Assembly (NCBI GenBank): GCA_033980235.1
Contig: CM067069.1
Location: forward strand, 15,449,828-15,513,827
DNA from: Diadema setosum
Lineage: Eukaryota > Echinodermata > Echinoidea > Diadematoida > Diadematidae
Direction: 5' to 3'
DNA length: 64,000 bases
Positions 62,155 to 64,000 of this stretch are shown here, one piece after another (the stretch's first letter is position 1; each line of letters starts with the position of its first letter). The notes below the pieces were generated by a model, which was not told the origin of the DNA, did not search any database, and saw nothing but the letters and a program-made list of their open reading frames with translations. Both the position numbers and the translations under genes were made by a program.

Positions 62155-62724
62155 TTAAAGGGATGGTATAGTTTTTGTAGAAATGGGGATTCAGTTTTCA
62201 ACATTTTACGAGATGATTGGAAACCAATTATATGAATTATTAAAGAGCATTACAATTCTAAGACTAGAGGAATTCAAAGTTTATTTGATGGAGATCCAAT
62301 TTGAAATGGCTGAGATATCAACAACAACAAAAAACAAATAAAAAGTAAAATGAAGTGGTCCTAATAAAAAATGTGATCCACCTCTGGTTAGGACACCACG
62401 TTTCTGGATATCTCAGCCATTTCAGAATGGATTTTTGTCATGTTAACTTTGAATTCCTCTTAGAATTGTATGCTATTTAAATATTTCATAAAAGAAGTGC
62501 TAATTATCTTGTAAAAGTTGAAATCTGGGGGGTGTTTCATCAACGCTTGTCAGCGCCGACCACTGTCGGCGCTGACCAATTTCAGCAAAATCCTTGGTTT
62601 TGATTGGCTGAGATGCTCTGGCCACCGACTGTTACTATGGTGATTCAATTTGTCAGCGCCGACAAATGTTGATGAAACACCCCCCAGAATTCCCATCTGA
62701 ACCAGAACTGTACAGTCCCTTTAA
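62155..62724 (+). mobile_element. MITE family A, copy 6, carrying element M
   Basis: TTAA 62155-62158 and 62721-62724. AGGGATGGTATAGTTTTTG to GAACTGTACAGTCCCT. Its right arm is interrupted by 62524-62688. Confidence 0.88.
62524..62688. mobile_element. Foldback MITE family M, copy 2, nested in family A
   Basis: TCTGGGGGGTGTTTCATCAA at the left and the reverse complement at the right. Inner TTGTCAGCGCCGAC/GTCGGCGCTGACAA pairs; middle TTTGATTGGCTGAGATG. Confidence 0.86.
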
Positions 62725-63214
62725 GTAGAGACCTCTGATTTAAAGGGTACTGACACCAAATACACAAGCATATTGAAAAATTGCAGTTCAACTACAAGTA
62801 TATTGGGTACTGTTCACCACACCATGTAGAGCTCTAGCTACATTGTAGCTGCATTGTATAACACATGTATGTGATGATAATGAAGATGTTACTTCAAATT
62901 AGTGTTTTTTGTATCATTGTTTTTTTATTGCAAGTGATAAACAAATTGTCCTTACTAAGTTTTCAGTAGTAGCCATGACAAAAATCATGGGTATACAATG
63001 TACATATCGAGGTGTGACTGGAATCAATGACCTGATTGCTAGACAGACATCGTATATCCACTCGATTACTGGGGTTCCACGCAGCAGGTATTGCATATTT
63101 ATTAAATTCAATATTTCTTGTGTCCATTTGTTTTTGTTGAAACTGAATGGCAAACTGTCCTTCATCAATGGAAGTATTAAAACACTAAACTATTTGATTT
63201 TTTAGTAGTAACTA

Positions 63215-63660
63215 TCCTGGCAAAAATACGGGGCATACATACTCAGGTTGGTCATAAAAATATAGAATATGATTAAAGATTATGATGGTAAATATTTGGG
63301 GCATATTGTTCCCTTGACAATCTGGATCAGTATTTGAGTAATTTCAACTGATTCTACCTCAATAATAATGCAAAAATTTGTTTATGGGTATTTTACAAAA
63401 TTAATTTGCAAAATACCCATAAACATGGTTCTCCACACACTAAACGAATGGGGGACAAGGGGCATGCACACTCGGGTTGGTCATAAAAATATGAAAATAT
63501 GATTGAATATGATTATGATGGTAAATATTTGGGGAATATTGTTTCCTTGACAATCTGGATCAGTATTGAGTAGTTTCAACTGATTTTACTTCAATAATTA
63601 TGCAAAATACCCATAAACATGGTTCTCCACACACTAAACGAATGGGGGACAAAGTGTCCC
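63215..63660. repeat. Tandem duplication of about 215-230 bp
   Basis: Unit 1 about 63230-63462, unit 2 about 63463-63652. Shared words: TCGGGTTGGTCATAAAAATA / TCAGGTTGGTCATAAAAATA, ATGATGGTAAATATTTGGGG, GACAATCTGGATCAGTATT, AACATGGTTCTCCACACAC, TAAACGAATGGGGGACAA. Unit 1 has an extra inverted TTTATGGGTATTTT / AAAATACCCATAAA stem-loop. Confidence 0.87.
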
Positions 63661-63879
63661 ATACGTAACTGTCCCATACGTAACACGTCATGTCTGTCTT
63701 TAATTTGAACCTGTAATTACAGCTTTTTGCCTCATGACATGAAACTTACCTCTGATAATCTTGAGTGTTGTGACTTTCATCACAGTGAGTTACAAGTTGT
63801 AGAATGAAATACTTTCAGAGAGTTTTGAGGTTGAAAAAAATGTTCAAAAAAACAAAATTTTTCTGGTCCCATACGTAAC
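63655..63879 (-). repeat. GTTACGTATGGGACA motifs, second group
   Basis: Reverse-orientation motif at 63655-63669 and 63670-63684 (back to back) and a 14-bp match at 63866-63879. Confidence 0.93.
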
Positions 63880-64000
63880 GCAACATATTTTCTCTTCTAG
63901 AATATAATTGTGAAGGTCATTTTTCTCCATCTTTTACATGATTATACTTCTCCTAGATATCAATCACCATGATAAAGTTCAATATGATCAAAGGCCATTA

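Noticed and set aside
1..64000. CRISPR array, operon or prokaryotic features
   Set aside because: The DNA is clearly animal-like with spliceosomal introns; the tandem repeats have no unique equal-length spacers.

Overview
The window looks like intron-rich, repeat-dense, non-coding-dominated DNA of an invertebrate animal. Its only recognisable host genes are three members of the SLC31 (CTR) copper-transporter family, all on the minus strand and in one orientation. The best preserved one is close to vertebrate CTR1, including the Cys-His C-terminus. The dense landscape of foldback MITEs, hAT-like elements with GTGGCG termini and a CR1/L2-type retrotransposon relic resembles echinoderm (perhaps sea urchin) genomes. 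That species impression comes from general familiarity, not from a search.

Reading the minus strand from right to left: a complete CTR1-type gene has coding exons at 40537-40385, 37695-37623, 36356-36188 and 35459-35258 (198 aa). A second, short CTR has exons at 23598-23520, 22473-22320 and 18951-18750 (144 aa). A third, CTR2-like copy has exons at about 9581-9520, 8794-8626 and 6954-6753, with its first exon not found. All three share the same intron phases after TM1 (phase 1) and before TM2 (phase 2), and all have a final coding exon of exactly 202 nt. This indicates tandem duplication of one ancestral gene. The expected roles are copper uptake at the plasma membrane (copy 1) and vesicular or otherwise divergent copper handling (copies 2 and 3, inference).

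The rest is mobile and simple-sequence DNA, often nested. Region 2.0-5.2 kb holds two same-length, apparently identical 469-bp terminal-inverted-repeat elements whose 4-bp flanks are exchanged (CAAA...TATA / TATA...CAAA), around a 2.2-kb spacer with telomere-like repeats. At 8.9-9.4 kb a 498-bp near-perfect palindrome lies in an intron of the third CTR. Several families of about 360-570 bp (A, B, C) are flanked by TTAA. Region 19.0-21.4 kb is a set of nested insertions ending in a 165-bp satellite-like array, which recurs at 27.1-28.6 kb. Region 48.9-51.0 kb is a 2.05-kb insertion at TTAA inside a family A copy. Region 54.5-56.1 kb is another multi-level nest. The last 2.4 kb carries seven copies of a 14-15-bp motif. 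No coding gene was recognised right of the CTR1 exon 1 (40.55-64 kb), although a 5' non-coding exon of CTR1 probably lies there.
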